Position numbers and translations under genes: made by a program
Shown: positions 1 through 11,185 of the stretch, piece after piece
How positions within the stretch are numbered: position 1 is the first letter of the stretch
How the letters are laid out: every line of letters starts with the position of its first letter
Assembly (NCBI RefSeq): GCF_003597395.2
Contig: NC_133770.1
Location: 297,920,441-297,984,440 of the forward strand
Reading direction: 5' to 3'
DNA from: Chelonoidis abingdonii
Taxonomy: Eukaryota; Chordata; Testudines; Testudinidae
Length of the DNA: 64,000 nucleotides
The notes under the pieces: model-generated
The model's database searches: none
Told to the model about the DNA's origin: nothing
The model's input: the letters and a program-made list of their open reading frames with translations, nothing else

Positions 1-249
1 GGCTCTGCTCCGGGGGATGATGCTCTGGCTCTGCGGCGGCGAGAGGGGCTCAGCTCCAGGGGATGATGCTCTGGCTCAGCTGTGGGGGATGATGCTCTGG
101 CTCTGCGGCGGCGAGAGGGGCTCTGCTCCGGGGGATGATGCTCTGGCTCTGCGGCGGCGAGAGGGGCTCTGCTCCGGGGGATGATGCTCTGGCTCTGCGG
201 CAGCGAGAGGGGCTCTGCTCCGGGGGATGACGCTCTGGCTCTCCAGCAG
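1..249. repeat. 46-bp minisatellite
   Basis: About five head-to-tail units of 46 bp start with GGCTCTGCTCCGGGGG and end with GGCGGCGAGAGG. The second unit (47-118) carries an internal partial duplication of about 26 bp. The last unit decays after 230. The array is cut by the left window edge. Confidence 0.9.
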
Positions 250-1322
250 CAGGGCAGCCTGAACTGCAGGCCAGCCTGTGTGTGAGGAGCCGGGGAGGGA
301 GGGAAGTGGGGTCAGGGATGCTGGGAGAGGGGATGGGTCCTGCTGCCGCTGCCACTCCGAGTATCCCCAGGGCAGTGTGGCGTTTCACCGCCCTAGTGGG
401 CTGTGCAGGGAGTGCCAGGCTGGGCAGGTGGCACGGATCCCGGCTCACGCGCTAATGGGGCAAGTGGCTGGGCAGCTCAAGTTGCCAGGGAGCTGGTGCT
501 GCGCCCTCCTGCCCCCGGACCCAGCCTGCCACACATCTCCCCCGCCTCAGCCCCGTGCTGCCTGCCCTGGATGTGGAGAGGCAGAGCTCGTCTCTGAGCA
601 GGGCAGCGGGGGATACTGCCCTGCCAGGGGACCCCCAGGGCTCGGGCACCTGGGGGGGTCAGTGTCTGTCCTGTTGGCTCTGCCTGCACGGGGCTGGGGA
701 AGCAGCTGTCAGCACCTGCCTCTCTCAGCCCTTGCACCCCCCCATCCTGCTCGCAGCCCCTCCACTTTTACCTCCCCTTATCGCTCCTTCACTGCACCCT
801 TTCCCCTTGTACCCTCCCCCAGCCCCCTCCTCCTGCACCTCCCCTTCCCCTGCACCTCTTCTCCCGCAACCCTCCTGATACCCCGTCTCCTCCTCCGCAC
901 TCCTCTGTGAGTACATCACACCCTGCTTCTCTGCCAGTGTAGAGCCCCCGAGCACCCCCACACCCGCTCCTCTGCCTGAACCCTCATTACTAGATCCCCA
1001 TCCCTTGCCGGGTACAAGGTTTGAGAGTTAGTTCCTATGCCTTCCATGTGCATTTGGAGCACTAAAGATGGGGATGTGGGGGATGGGGGGGTGAGATTAA
1101 TACTAAAGTGAAATAAAAATAGGAGAAAGGGTTTGATCTCCACTGTAAGAGTAAACAGGGATGGCTGTGGTGAACAAGGAAGTCATGTTTGGGGGAGAGC
1201 CCAGGGCTGGGGCAGCAGGGGCTGAGGGAGGGCACTGGTGAGGGGGGGAGAGCCCAGGGCTGGGGTGGGAGGCAGCCAAATTTTTTTTGCTTGGGGCAGC
1301 AAAAAATCTAGAGCCAACCCTG
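250..1322. mobile_element. GC-rich interior and right end of a hAT-like element
   Basis: The stretch is pyrimidine- and G-rich low-complexity DNA whose open frames are compositional. It ends at 1308-1322 with the inverse of the CAGGGCCGGCTCTAGG-type terminus that also begins the element at 33930. The phrase 'gagcccagggctggg' recurs here and, inverted, at 33970-34080. The left terminus is not identifiable, so the extent is approximate. Confidence 0.5.
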
Positions 1323-1487
1323 TCTAAGAGAACCTACATCTCCTGAGTCCCAATCTGGTGCCTTATCCACTAAATAACACTACTTCTTGATAATCTGGCC
1401 ATCAATGCCTTGAAAGCTTGGCTCCGGCTCATATTCTGGTTGCCACTTTCTGACTGAGCAACCACCTCACAAAAAACTAATCCAGTC

Positions 1488-1855
1488 TCCCTTCTGCAGA
1501 AGAGAAGAATGAGTGGGGATTTGATAGCAGCCTCCAGCTACTTTAGGGGGTTCCAAAGAGGATGGAGCTGGGCTGTTCTCAGAGGTGGCAGATGACAGAA
1601 CAAGGAGCAATGGTCTCAAGTTGCAGTGGGGGAGATTTAGGTTGGATATTAGGAAATACTTTTTCACTAGGAGGGTGGTGAAGCACTGGAATGGGTTACC
1701 TAGGGAGGTGGTGGAATCTCCTTCCTTAGATGTTTTTAAGGTCAGGCTTGACAAAGCCCTGGCTGGGGTGATTTAGTTGGGGTTGGTCCTGCTTTGAGCA
1801 GGGGGTTGGACTAGATGACCTCCTGAGGTCTCTTCCAGCCCTAATCTTCTATGAT
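1488..1855 (+). mobile_element. CR1 LINE, 3' end
   Basis: This is a 5'-truncated CR1 with the last reverse-transcriptase-frame codons (a 63-codon open stretch at 1585-1776) and the standard 3' UTR (GACTAGATGACCTCCTGAGG). It ends near the short terminal repeat TTCTATGAT. Confidence 0.9.
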
Positions 1856-1856
1856 C

Positions 1857-2800
1857 AGTTCCTCTCTGTTAGGACAAGATCAAATATAGATTTCTCCCAC
1901 GTTGGCTACAACACTTTTTGAGTCAGGAAATTGTCATCTATAATATTTAGAAATTCCAAGGACATTTTAGTACTGGCACTATGAGACTGCTAGAATGTGT
2001 CACTCAGATTGAAGTCCCCCCTATTCACACAGCTTTTTCCTGCACATAATATAGATAGGCATGTAAAGAGGCAGTCATCCTGAGCCCAAGTGTGATTTGA
2101 TGGTTAGTAGCAGGCACCACCTAATACCCCACCTCACATCAGGGGTGGAAGGGACCTCAGGAGGTCACCTAGTCCAACCCCCTGCTCAAAGCAGGACCAA
2201 CTCCTAGGCAGATTTTTCCCCCAGATCCCTAAGTGGCCCCATCAAGGATTGAGCTCACAAGGCTGGGCTTAGCAGGCCAATGCTCAAACCACTGAGCTAT
2301 CCCTTCCCCCATAACCTTTGTGTGTTAGGACATTGATCCATAGGCATTCAAGATCATTTTCTTCTGCTTTATCGGCGACTTGGAAACAGATAATGCCATT
2401 TTTTACACAGTGTGCCACTTCCTATGCCCTTTTGCCCACTTGATCTCTCCTAAATAGGTTATAACCATTCATGTTAACACTCCAGAATCATCCCACCGGG
2501 TTTCAGTCATGCCAACTAGATCAGATGTATGCTCAGAAATGACCAGTTCCAATCCTTCGTGTTTGTCACCCAGGCTCTTAGCATTAGTGTATAGGCAATT
2601 CAAGACTTTCTTGAGTGCTGAGCTCAACTAATGCCTTATTCATCATGGAACACAATGCAAATTCCTGAATGCAGAGGAGTTAATGGATTGGGATCTAGTT
2701 ACCTCAAAATCTCATCCTTCTTGGCCATCCTAGGCTACTACACTCCACAGAGGTAATGACAAGGTCCCGTGCAAGAGGATGTGGGTATGGTCCGATTTGG
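1857..2800 (-). mobile_element. LINE-like internal remnant
   Basis: This diverged, non-coding stretch resembles reverse-complement internal sequence of an old LINE. The family assignment is by general resemblance only. It is interrupted by the SINE at 2143-2311. A related fragment sits at 42441-42570. Confidence 0.35.
2143..2311 (-). mobile_element. Tortoise-type Pol III SINE
   Basis: Read on the minus strand it has a tRNA-like head (box A like TAGCTCAGTGGTTTGAGC, box B like GTGAGCTCAATCC) followed by a CR1-type 3' tail. That composite is the known structure of the tortoise Pol III/SINE, which borrows the CR1 3' end for retrotransposition. Confidence 0.85.
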
Positions 2801-3031
2801 AGGGTTGGGCCGGTCTTTTGAGGGCACATCTGGTCCCGATCCTAGTCTCTGCCTCTCTGCCTGCAGGGAAGGCTGAGCAAGACTAGTAGGAATGATGATG
2901 CTCTAAATAAAATGTATTAAAGCTTTTCATATTTTTTGTATTTTTTAAATGTTTTACATCTGCCCCAATTTCATACAAAAATGTAAATCAAGCCCTGGTA
3001 GTTCCTATAAGAAATGTGAAGGGTGAAAGAG

Positions 3032-3328
3032 TGTGATGGTTCCCTTTTGGTGGGAGCAGCACATGGCTGGTGTTTTGACCAGCTTTGGCTTTTGTTAGCT
3101 GGTTTTACTCACTGTGTTTTATTCTGTATTTTTTCTTTTACCACGTATTTGATGTACACGGCTGTGTGTTCTTTTTGCCCTAGGGCTACCATTGCTGGTA
3201 GTCCAGTCACAGCTGCCTCCATCTGCAACGTAACCTTGTAAATTTTATAAATAAAACCTTTGCAGCTGTGAGCTGCGTCAAAGACAACTTCCGTGTCAAT
3301 CTCTTGTCTTTTACAATTGTTTCCCACA
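3032..3328 (+). mobile_element. LTR, possibly ERV-L-like
   Basis: The segment starts TGTGATGG and ends TTCCCACA, giving TG...CA termini, with AATAAA near 3250. A short distance beyond it, TTTGGTGCCGGG at 3345-3356 resembles a retroviral primer-binding site of the TTTGGTGCC class. Only one LTR is seen and no downstream coding region is recognisable, so this may be a broken provirus. Confidence 0.45.
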
Positions 3329-3356
3329 GAGGCCCACAAATACGTTTGGTGCCGGG

Positions 3357-4644
3357 CTCAGAAAAGATTAATCCAGCCCTGCCCACTATGCAAACTCAGT
3401 TATCTTTAAAAAGGTACAGCACCTCTCGGAGCCTCATAAATGAGTCAAACTCAACCTTTTTTGCTCCTTCGCTGTCAAGGAATTTTTTCCACGTGCCTGA
3501 CGCCTGCCTCTAGTTTATACTTAGCAAACCGTCACATGAGTTTTGTTGCCAACCTCATGAAGGATGAAGTGCAACACGTTCATTATTTTCCTTGCTGTCA
3601 GGCGTGGAGCGGGGGACACAGTGCTGTCCGCAGGTTTATTACAATGCTCCGAATCCTTGAAATAGAGGGGTTGGGTCATCATTATGTTCACAAGTCATTA
3701 GGCAGCTAATTTAGTAGAGGCCGTCAGACGTAACTGTTGTGCAATTGTTTATTAAAAACAACATCTAGGCACGCTGAGGTAAAAATTGTACTGTACTGAC
3801 TTTGTTTCCCTCTCCTTCATCCTGTCTGTTTGTTGTCATCATGGACTCTAGTCCTGCAATGAACTCAGGGATCTGCCAATATAGGATGTCCTTGCAGGAT
3901 CGAGACCCTAGATTGTGCAAGGGGCAGGAAGCATGTTTGTATGGCACCCAGCTGGGCCCCAAAGCTGGTGGATGACCAGGGATCTGTGGAAAGCCAAGGT
4001 TATCAATGCCCAAGGCCCATCCTGTGGCACATCTCCGGCCTCAGCAGGGTCCTTTGCTCTCTGGCTGTGGCTGCCCCTGGGGCTCCTGCAGGGAAGACCA
4101 GCCGAAATGACAATACAGCCTGGGGAGAATTTCCAAACTCCCCACCCCACCCATCTATGGCCCTTAGGGGTGGCAAAGGGATGAAAACAACCCTTTCCCT
4201 GCCCCAGTTTGCGTGAGGGTCGCCCCCCTCGGTGGTACAAAAATACCGGACATCCAGGATGATCCTGAGCCTGTAAAACAGTATACTGAGCACCCTGACA
4301 GACATCCCAGCACAGCTACCGCAGAAAAGGGAAAACCTGGACAGGTGGCAATATTAATTCAAGTCTGCTGACCCCATGTCAATTTGCAACCATGATAAGT
4401 ATAAACCCTCAGGAGCAGCCTACCCGACCAGCTCTACCTGGAGTCCTGGGCAGCTGGCCAAGTGGTTGCCAGCAACACTCCAGCTTTCTAATCGCAGAGT
4501 CCTTTCCCAAACTGAACTGACTTTCGCTTCCCTTTCCAGACTCATCACAGGCTTTTGCTCACCTCCTGACATCAAAACACTGTCCAGACACAAACGAACT
4601 TCGCCTCAGTTACAGTCTTCCCCATGAGGCAGTTAAGTGCCATC
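3357..4644. other. No recognisable feature
   Basis: I see no gene, clear repeat family or conserved domain here. Short open frames on both strands have no recognisable motif. Confidence 0.5.
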
Positions 4645-4757
4645 ATCCTCATTTAACTGAGGAAATTAAATGGCTTGTCCAAGGTTACATAGGGAATCGG
4701 GTGCAGGGAACCGAACGCTGCTCTCTTGAACTCCAGACCAGTGATTTAAATGGCAGA
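4645..4757 (-). mobile_element. MIR-like SINE fragment
   Basis: In reverse orientation the stretch has the MIR hallmark block (AAATGGCTTGTCCAAGGTTA is the complement of the usual 'accttgggcaagt' core), then the complement of the tRNA-like head. It is old and diverged. Confidence 0.7.
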
Positions 4758-5811
4758 CTTCCTACTGTCCTTATAGATCGGTGCCCTTCATAACCATACC
4801 TGGCCCTTACCAGGACTGTGCCCTGCCTTTTCCTTTGCAGCTCAGGATGACTTTTAGAAGTGAAACACAAATGCCGGGCACAATGGGTAAAATTCTGGGC
4901 CCAATGACATCGAGGTGTGTTTTGTCATTGATTTCCATGAAGTCAGAATTTCACCCAATGAGTCTTAGAAATCTATACGTGGAGGAAGTAGAGAGGCTGG
5001 CAGGATAGGATGTAAAGTCATCTGCTTACAAAAAAACTATATGGGGATATAAATTCCTTTTTCTTTTCATTATTCCCCTCTTCAGTTTCATTTGTGGCTG
5101 AAACTTCAAATAATTGCTGTACTGCCCTTGACCTCGAGTGCCTGAAGCAATGTTGTTTATGATTCTCTTCCTACTAAAACTGAGGTTTATTTTGGAGCTG
5201 GTTGGGACCTGGGTTGCTGTTCCACTGGAAATTTCAACATTTCAGGAAAAAAAATTGTTCTGAAGCAGAACAAAAAGCTAAAATTTATCAATTTCCTGCA
5301 AAATGAAAATTCTGGAAAAAAAAGATTCAGTAATATTAAATACTATATCTATTATATATTCTATTTATTATAAGTATGATATTAAAAGTAATATTTTACT
5401 ATAATATAAAAACTGAAATGAAATTAAATATTTCAACATTGTGTAATGAAACATTTAAACCTTTCCTTTCCTTTCAAAAAGTTCATCAAAGTTGACATAT
5501 ACCTGCAAATCATCTCAATGAAACTGCATTTTTTGTTGAAAACTGAACCCTTGAAACATTTGCACTCAGGTGTAGCTATTGTGTGTGCTTGTATTTTATT
5601 TCTCTTGTCAACAGCAAAGGGTCAAGCTCGGATGAATTAATACAGCTTTTCCACCTCTATTTTTTATGATTCTTTAGCCTGCACATAATTATTTGGGTAA
5701 AAGTTGTGCTCCTTGGCATGCCTGACACTTAGAGGCATGGAAACCTTGCAATTACAGTCATTTGACAAATTTGTCATTCTGTAATGTTAGAACTTGAAAA
5801 AGATCATCCTG
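4758..5811. other. AT-rich, no feature
   Basis: AT-rich sequence, especially 5220-5460, with no gene or element that I can identify. Confidence 0.5.
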
Positions 5812-5927
5812 TTTCTGCTAGAAAGAAGAGCTCTGTGTCACTCAAAAGCTTGTCTCAGCTCACCACCAGAAGTTGGTTCAATGAAAGATATTACCTCACC
5901 CACCTAGTCTCTCTAATGACCACTAGA
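5812..5927 (-). repeat. Interspersed repeat of the ATCTTTTATTGGACCAACTT type
   Basis: Reverse-complemented, this matches the repeat at 50375-50470: a block 'aatatcttttattggacc' followed by an 'agctcttct' block. The class is not resolved. Confidence 0.7.
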
Positions 5928-6119
5928 TGGCAGGAGATTCTAGGCCTGATTCATGGGCTGCCCTTTGCACCTTATGAAGTCATTTGCTAAAGTGCAGAGT
6001 GTAAAATGCTACCATTGTTATTTGGCACCGTTTGAGACCCAGTTTACACAGGGAGGAATGATTGCACACTGTGCCGCGCAATGGCAAATAAAGCCCCTCT
6101 TGGTGGCCTGTCTCAGGGA

Positions 6120-6932
6120 GGGTATGTCTAAACTTGCAGAGTTTTTTCACTGTCAGGTGTCAGAGTAGCAGCCGTGTTAGTCTGTATCCACAAAAAGAAC
6201 AGGAGTACTTGTGGCACCTTAGAGACTAACAAATTGATTTCAGCATGAGCTCATGCTGAAATAAATTTGTTAGTCTCTAAGGTGCCACAAGTACTCTTGT
6301 TCTTTTGGCACTGTCAGTTTCACTGGTGATAGGGAACCAGTGAAAGAAAAGCACTGATCTGTGTACTCACTTAATTCCTCAGGTGTCGGAGAGTGTTTAG
6401 ATTTGCAGCACTTCCGTTGCCAATGAGAGCAGTGCACTGAGGGTAGCTATCTCAAAGTGCAGCTCTCTCCATTTTGACAATGGGTCTTGTGGGAAGTGGG
6501 GGGCGGGGGGTTGTTCGCAAGGCATCCTGAGTTCCTGCATAGCCTCCTCTCCTCAAACACTGATCAGCTCCAGCAGCTCAGCATTGCTCCAAGCAGGGGA
6601 TCCTTTGCTCTGTAAACAAGAAAAGGAGTTTCAAAGTTCCCACAGCTTTACAGGGGGAGGGGTGGATGTCTGTTTACCTGGCAGCAGAGATGCTGGCCAG
6701 CATGGACACCCTAGGCATTGTGGGATATCCTCCGGAGGCTAAAAGCTGTGTAAACAGGAAGAGCGTGTCTTAACTTGCACATCACCACAAAAGCATCTCA
6801 TGGAGGTGGTTTTCTTTTTGTGGTGAAACTCAGAAGTTTCACCGCAAAAAGTCATTGGCAAGTGAAGACAGTCCCATGGGTTTTGCGCAAACAGACTTTT
6901 TTCCACTTTAAATGGCAAGCGTAGACATGCTT
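6120..6932. mobile_element. Harbinger-like non-autonomous transposon, unit-A specific
   Basis: The 813-bp element has inverted termini, GGGTATGTCTAAACTTGC on the left and the inverse of AAGCATGTCTACGCTTGC on the right. It is flanked by the 3-bp duplication GGA (6117-6119 and 6933-6935). The paralogous site in unit C at about 42725 is empty. The 3-bp target duplication fits PIF/Harbinger. A foldback repeat is nested inside. Confidence 0.7.
6163..6306. repeat. Zero-spacer foldback of a short retroposon
   Basis: A GCCGTGTTAGTCTG-type short repeat begins at 6163. Its 3' part (6193-6249) is followed at once by a nearly perfect 57-bp inverted copy (6250-6306), meeting at GAGCTC with no loop. Confidence 0.85.
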
Positions 6933-6984
6933 GGATTCTTGTAACTACGTTAAGATTTGTAACTTTTCACCTCATTTTCTATCT

Positions 6985-7074
6985 CTGGCCATGCCACCCT
7001 GTACATGTCTGTTTTCAGAAGCTAAGTAGGGTGGGGACTGCCTAGGACTTGGATGGCAGACCTTGTTTCCTTAC
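6985..7074 (+). repeat. 5S rRNA-derived sequence
   Basis: The stretch follows vertebrate 5S rRNA from the GGCCATGCCACCCTG block through the internal promoter (AGAAGCTAAGTAGGGT) to ACTTGGATGGCAGACC, with about 11 bases missing internally. It is too diverged to be a working gene. It could be a 5S pseudogene or the 5S head of a SINE3/AmnSINE1-type element. A paralogous copy is at 42778-42862. Confidence 0.75.
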
Positions 7075-7377
7075 TGATCTCTGTTGAGAGTTTATAGCTA
7101 AAGCTCACAGCTGATCATCTGTGCTGAAGCTCTTAGCTGTGATCCAGCCACTGATTAGGGGGGCCTAGAAATACCCAGGTTAACTTCAGGTCTCATTTAG
7201 CATGTTTCTAGCCCTTTGTTTTGTTGCAAAGAAAGCCTTGCAAATGGAAAACATCTCCAGGCTCTCCATAACTTTGGTAAAGCAAAACAGAGCAAAAGCA
7301 TTGGTCCTTTCTAGGTAGCATCTGTGGCAAATATCAAACCACAATTGTTTTGGCTGTGGTCCTGTCCTATAAAGATA

Positions 7378-7410
7378 GTGTGTATATATATATACACACA
7401 CACACATACA
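7378..7410. repeat. TA/CA microsatellite
   Basis: Alternating (TA)n followed by (CA)n. Confidence 0.9.
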
Positions 7411-7839
7411 TAAAAGTGTTTTTTCCCCCCAAATAATTCAACAGCTGAAGGGATTTTGTCCAAACTTTGCAAAAAAGTGACCTTCCAGCAGTCAGCCAGC
7501 CAGCATGGAAAATTTCAGTCCCCAAAATGAAAATTTTGGCAAATTATGAGCATGTGCAAACAGCGTATTGGAACAGAAACTCTTGTGATCTTGTTTAAGT
7601 ACCAGCAACGACTGTTAAACCATGTGGCCACCAATGAAATGCAGCCACTTCTGCGGTGGAAGGCAGGAACCAACCAGTTCAAAGTACTCTCCAAAGAGGA
7701 GAAATTCTGGCTAAAGATTTTCTTCCTCTCTTATGAAAAGTGTGCTAAAATCTCTAATGTTCATACAGAGCAGACCTGACCTGCTTTTTAAGGTCTCATC
7801 CAAACTACTGCCACTTAGTAAAGTGCATAGGACTGCGTA

Positions 7840-8230
7840 GTGGGGCAGATTGGCTGCCCGGAGGGGGAGGGGCCCCTCATTGAACCCTGGTGAGCAGAGC
7901 CACGCCACACTCAACCCTTCAGCTGGAAGTCAGTGGGCAGGACCAGAAGTATAAAAGGCGGGCCGGAGAACTCATTTGGGAGGCAGCCACCGGAGGAGCT
8001 AGACGTCTCCTGTGAGCTCCCGAGCAGGGAGGCTGCTGCAGACCCCAAGGGAGATGAGGACTGGTCAGGGCCACTTATAGACCTGAGCATGGAGGAGCTG
8101 CAAGCGCTGAAAGAGGCCTTCTTCCCCAACGACCAGGATGACCCTCTCCAGATCCAGGTACCCCTGGAGGGAGCGCTGGGAAGTGGCACAAAGCAGCGTC
8201 AGGAAAATAACCCTAGAGGGGGAAGGTGAG
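7840..8230 (+). mobile_element. Repeat-derived leader with TATA box and 98-codon open frame
   Basis: TATAAAAG at 7950-7957 lies in GC-rich sequence overlapped by an open frame (7933-8229) rich in acidic residues, including an MEELQALKEAFF helix. The context and my recollection of similar turtle repeats suggest the promoter/leader of an LTR retrotransposon rather than a host exon. No domain is recognised. Only the part after about 8200 has a counterpart in unit C (44281 onward). Confidence 0.35.
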
Positions 8231-8421
8231 AGCAGGAGCTTGAGTCTTACGTCCCTAGTGTTGTTCGGGAATTAGCTGAAGATGGTGGAGATGGTGATGA
8301 CTCTCTGACTGATCAGGAGGCCATTCAGGATCAGGATGACTAAGTGTCTTGGTGAGTCCTGGAGCATCATGAGATGGTGGGGGTAGCTGCCTTGAAGGTG
8401 AAGTTCACTCTTTCCAGTCCA

Positions 8422-8674
8422 CTCTTTTAAAAGAGAACTGGATAAATTCATGGAGGTTAAGTCCATTAATGGCTATTAGCCAGGATGGGTAAGGAATGGT
8501 GTCACTAGCCTCTGTTTGTCAGAGGGTGGTGATGGATGGCAGGAGAGAGATCACTTGATCATTACCTGTTAGGTTCACTCCCTCTGGGGCACCAGGCATT
8601 GGCCACTGTTGGTAGACAGGATACTGGGCTAGATGGACCTTTGGTCTGACCCAGTATGGCCATTCTTATGTTCA
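8422..8674 (+). mobile_element. CR1 LINE 3' fragment, unit-A specific
   Basis: A 5'-truncated CR1 of the subfamily ending GGGCTAGATGGACCTTTGG...CTTATGTTC. The paralogous position in unit C (about 44491) reads straight through, so the insertion is younger than the A/C split. Confidence 0.85.
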
Positions 8675-8844
8675 CCCATCCCTCTCCTATCATGTAGTGA
8701 CTCCGCCCCCCAACTTATAACTCAAAATGATCTGTACCAGTCTTTACTGATTTTCCTAAACAATTTTACATAATCGGTAGAGCCGCACTTGTGTTACCAT
8801 GAACAACTTAAAGAACAGGCCTCTGCTCAACCAGCATCATCATC

Positions 8845-8972
8845 TGTATGGGGAAACTGAGGCACAAAGAGGTTAAATTACTTGCCCAAGGTCACACAGG
8901 GAATCTGGGGCAGAGCCAGGAACTGAACTCAGATCTTCCGAGCCCCACACCAGTGCTTTAACTACAACATTA
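8845..8972 (-). mobile_element. MIR-like SINE
   Basis: Typical reversed MIR core: GGGGAAACTGAGGCAC, then TTGCCCAAGGTCACACAGGG and the complement of the tRNA-like head. It predates the duplication, because a copy is at 44665-44790. Confidence 0.85.
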
Positions 8973-9406
8973 TCCTTACTCCTCCCAGCTGAGCCTCCAC
9001 CCTGGAAGACCCTTTGCCTTATACCATTGTTTCCAAGGAGTCAGGAAAGCCAGGGTGAGTTAGAATTTCCAGGCAACTATCTTCATTAAGCTGGAATTAA
9101 GGTTGAAAGTGCATCTCAGTAACTTAAGGGTTAAAAACATAGTTACAATTTTGTAGTTATTTTAAAAGACCCAAATATTAGAAACTCAGGAACTTCATTT
9201 ATATTAAATTTAACAGAAATCTAAGCAAGCCATTCAGCCAGTTTCTAGCTGGACAGTCTTGTTTCTGTAAGGTTTGTCCCTTTCTAGTACTGATATAAAA
9301 TCCCATGTCCTTTTTGTCCGGTATCATCATGGATGCACAGAAGAAGCTGTTTGCAAAGTGTCCTGTTCTGTCCCCACCAGCATGACCACAGAGACACCGC
9401 GTTTGT

Positions 9407-9600
9407 GAGGTCACATCAGTATCACTCTGTAAAATGGCATCTTCCATGTGACATGACCTTGCATGCACCATGTGTGTGAAGTCACGCCAATGGAGGCAGG
9501 GTGGCGCATCCTGCAAAATGGTGTCCTCCATGCAGCATGACCTTGCATGCCCTGTGCATGTGAGGTCACAGCAGCAGCAACAGGATCACATGGGCAGGGG
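9407..9600. repeat. Near-tandem repeat, about 84-bp period
   Basis: Blocks 'aaaatgg...tccatg...catgaccttgcatgc' and 'gtgaggtcac' recur at a spacing of about 84 bp (AAAATGG at 9431 and 9515). The array is partly retained in unit C at 57205-57310. Confidence 0.7.
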
Positions 9601-9718
9601 TGGGCCCATGCAACCAAGGGCCTGTATTCTGGGGGTGCCTCAGTGGCCAACTTCCAGAAGCCCCAAAGTCTGAAATGACAGCAAGGCACAAACTGCCTGA
9701 CACCAACCTCCATTTATC

Positions 9719-10490
9719 CCTTCTTTGTTCCTTTCCTACCAGAGCCCGATCCTGAAGACCATGACCCATTCGAGGAAGGATCAGGCCCGTTACATTGTAA
9801 GATGTATGGGGAATTGGATAAAGCATGTCATGGGGTTAGCTGCTCTTTATGGGGAACCAGGGCCCAGTCTGCTCCTGACCACGTGATAAAGGCCCCGCCG
9901 GGGGTAAGTTGCTGCCCCGAGTGGCTGATTAATAAAGGTTACTCATGCGTAGTTAGAGGGCAGACCAAAGGCAGATGGGAGGCTCCTGTGGAGCGGAGGG
10001 CAGCTCACAGGAGAAACCTGAGCCAGAGGGCTGAGCAGGGCTCTCTGCGGAACCCATTGGGACAGCGAGCCTCTCAGAAGAGCTCATGGAGACAGGCACC
10101 TCCTAGACAGAGGGCTGCAGTCTGCAGGCACCCAAAGGGACCTGGTCTCAGCCGGTGGTCACCCAGACACTGGCTGGAAGCCCAGACTCACCTGGATCAC
10201 CTGCTTTTCCTGGAGAAGGGTCACAGCGGACAGACTTCCCCGACCCCCTGGCTCCAGAGGAGGATATTACTCCAGCAGGGGCAAGAGGCACAACCCCAGG
10301 GCGGATACTGGCACCAAGGGAACCCCAGGGGAAGAGCCTGGGTAGAGGGGAACATAGGACTCAGGTGGGGGACATGGGCTAAGATGAACTCATCACCTGC
10401 CGGGATGTTGGGGTGAAAGTTTTGTTGAAGTTCTACCTGGGCTTTCCTGTTAATAAATGACACCCTCCACTAGGGGGTGCCCTTTAGCAT
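9719..10490 (+). repeat. Duplicated block with a 204-codon open frame
   Basis: An open frame at 9802-10416 encodes an Arg/Gln/Pro-rich product without a recognised domain. The same block in unit C (57440-58310) is interrupted by stops and a SINE-like insertion, so the frame does not look conserved. AATAAA occurs at the end (10452). An old LTR-element remnant is possible; I do not recognise the family. Confidence 0.4.
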
Positions 10491-11179
10491 TTAACAGGCT
10501 GTTTGGACTTGCCACTACCCTGGGTGAGGGGAAAACAAAGGAAGGGCTGGCCTGCAACACCACACCTGCCCGCATGGGGGCGCTCTGGAATGACAAGGGG
10601 GTAAAGGAGTTTGCTCATTAAGGCTGTTTTTAAATATAGCTGCAGGGTTTTCCGTCACCAGTCACTGACGATGGAAGGCAGGAATTGGAGAGATGCTAAT
10701 ATCTAACGTACAGACAGACCCTGCAGTGGTTTTGCTCCCATAGAGTTTGCTCCAGTCCCATATGACACATCTGTGGTAGACTAGACTCACGCTTCATCCT
10801 GTCCAGCCTCAGTCATATGGACTGAATCCAAAAGGGCTTTTAGGGAGTAAAGCAATACAAAGCAGCATCTGGTCTGTGGGACTAGTTACATCTACCACAG
10901 CTGGGAAGAGCAGGGGAATAATCAACTCAAGTGTTCGTTCCTCAGGGCCCGTAGTGGAGGGCAGATGGGGGCAGGCATGGGAGGTAAAGGTCTGTGTTAG
11001 GATAAAAAGTGACAAGCAAGACGGCGCTGATGAGAAGCACAGAGCAGCTGTCCCAAGGAGCAGTTGTGCTGCACCCATGAGTTGAGAACTTTTTGCTAAC
11101 AGGCACCTCACACATCCTGCTCTTTCAGCAAGCAAAGAGACACACAATACATCTGGGCTCAGGCAAGAACAGGAAGGTG
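10491..11179. other. Duplicated flank downstream of copy A
   Basis: Non-coding sequence matched closely by 58311-59006 in unit C. No element is recognised. It lies just past the putative poly(A) site of copy A. Confidence 0.6.
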
Positions 11180-11185
11180 TTTATT
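11180..11185 (-). other. Putative poly(A) signal of Ly6 copy A
   Basis: AATAAA on the minus strand, 655 bp past the stop codon of copy A. It is conserved at 59007-59012 in copy C. The corresponding stretch is missing from copy B. Confidence 0.5.

Noticed and set aside
278..910. 210-codon plus-strand open frame
   Set aside because: Compositionally biased (Pro/Ser/Leu/Cys from C-rich DNA), open in several frames at once, and inside a hAT-like GC-rich interior.
6985..7074. Functional 5S rRNA gene
   Set aside because: About 11 internal bases are missing and many positions that pair in 5S rRNA are changed.
9802..10416. 204-codon frame as a host gene
   Set aside because: The unit-C paralogue at 57440-58310 is broken by stops and an insertion, and composition is Arg/Gln/Pro-biased.
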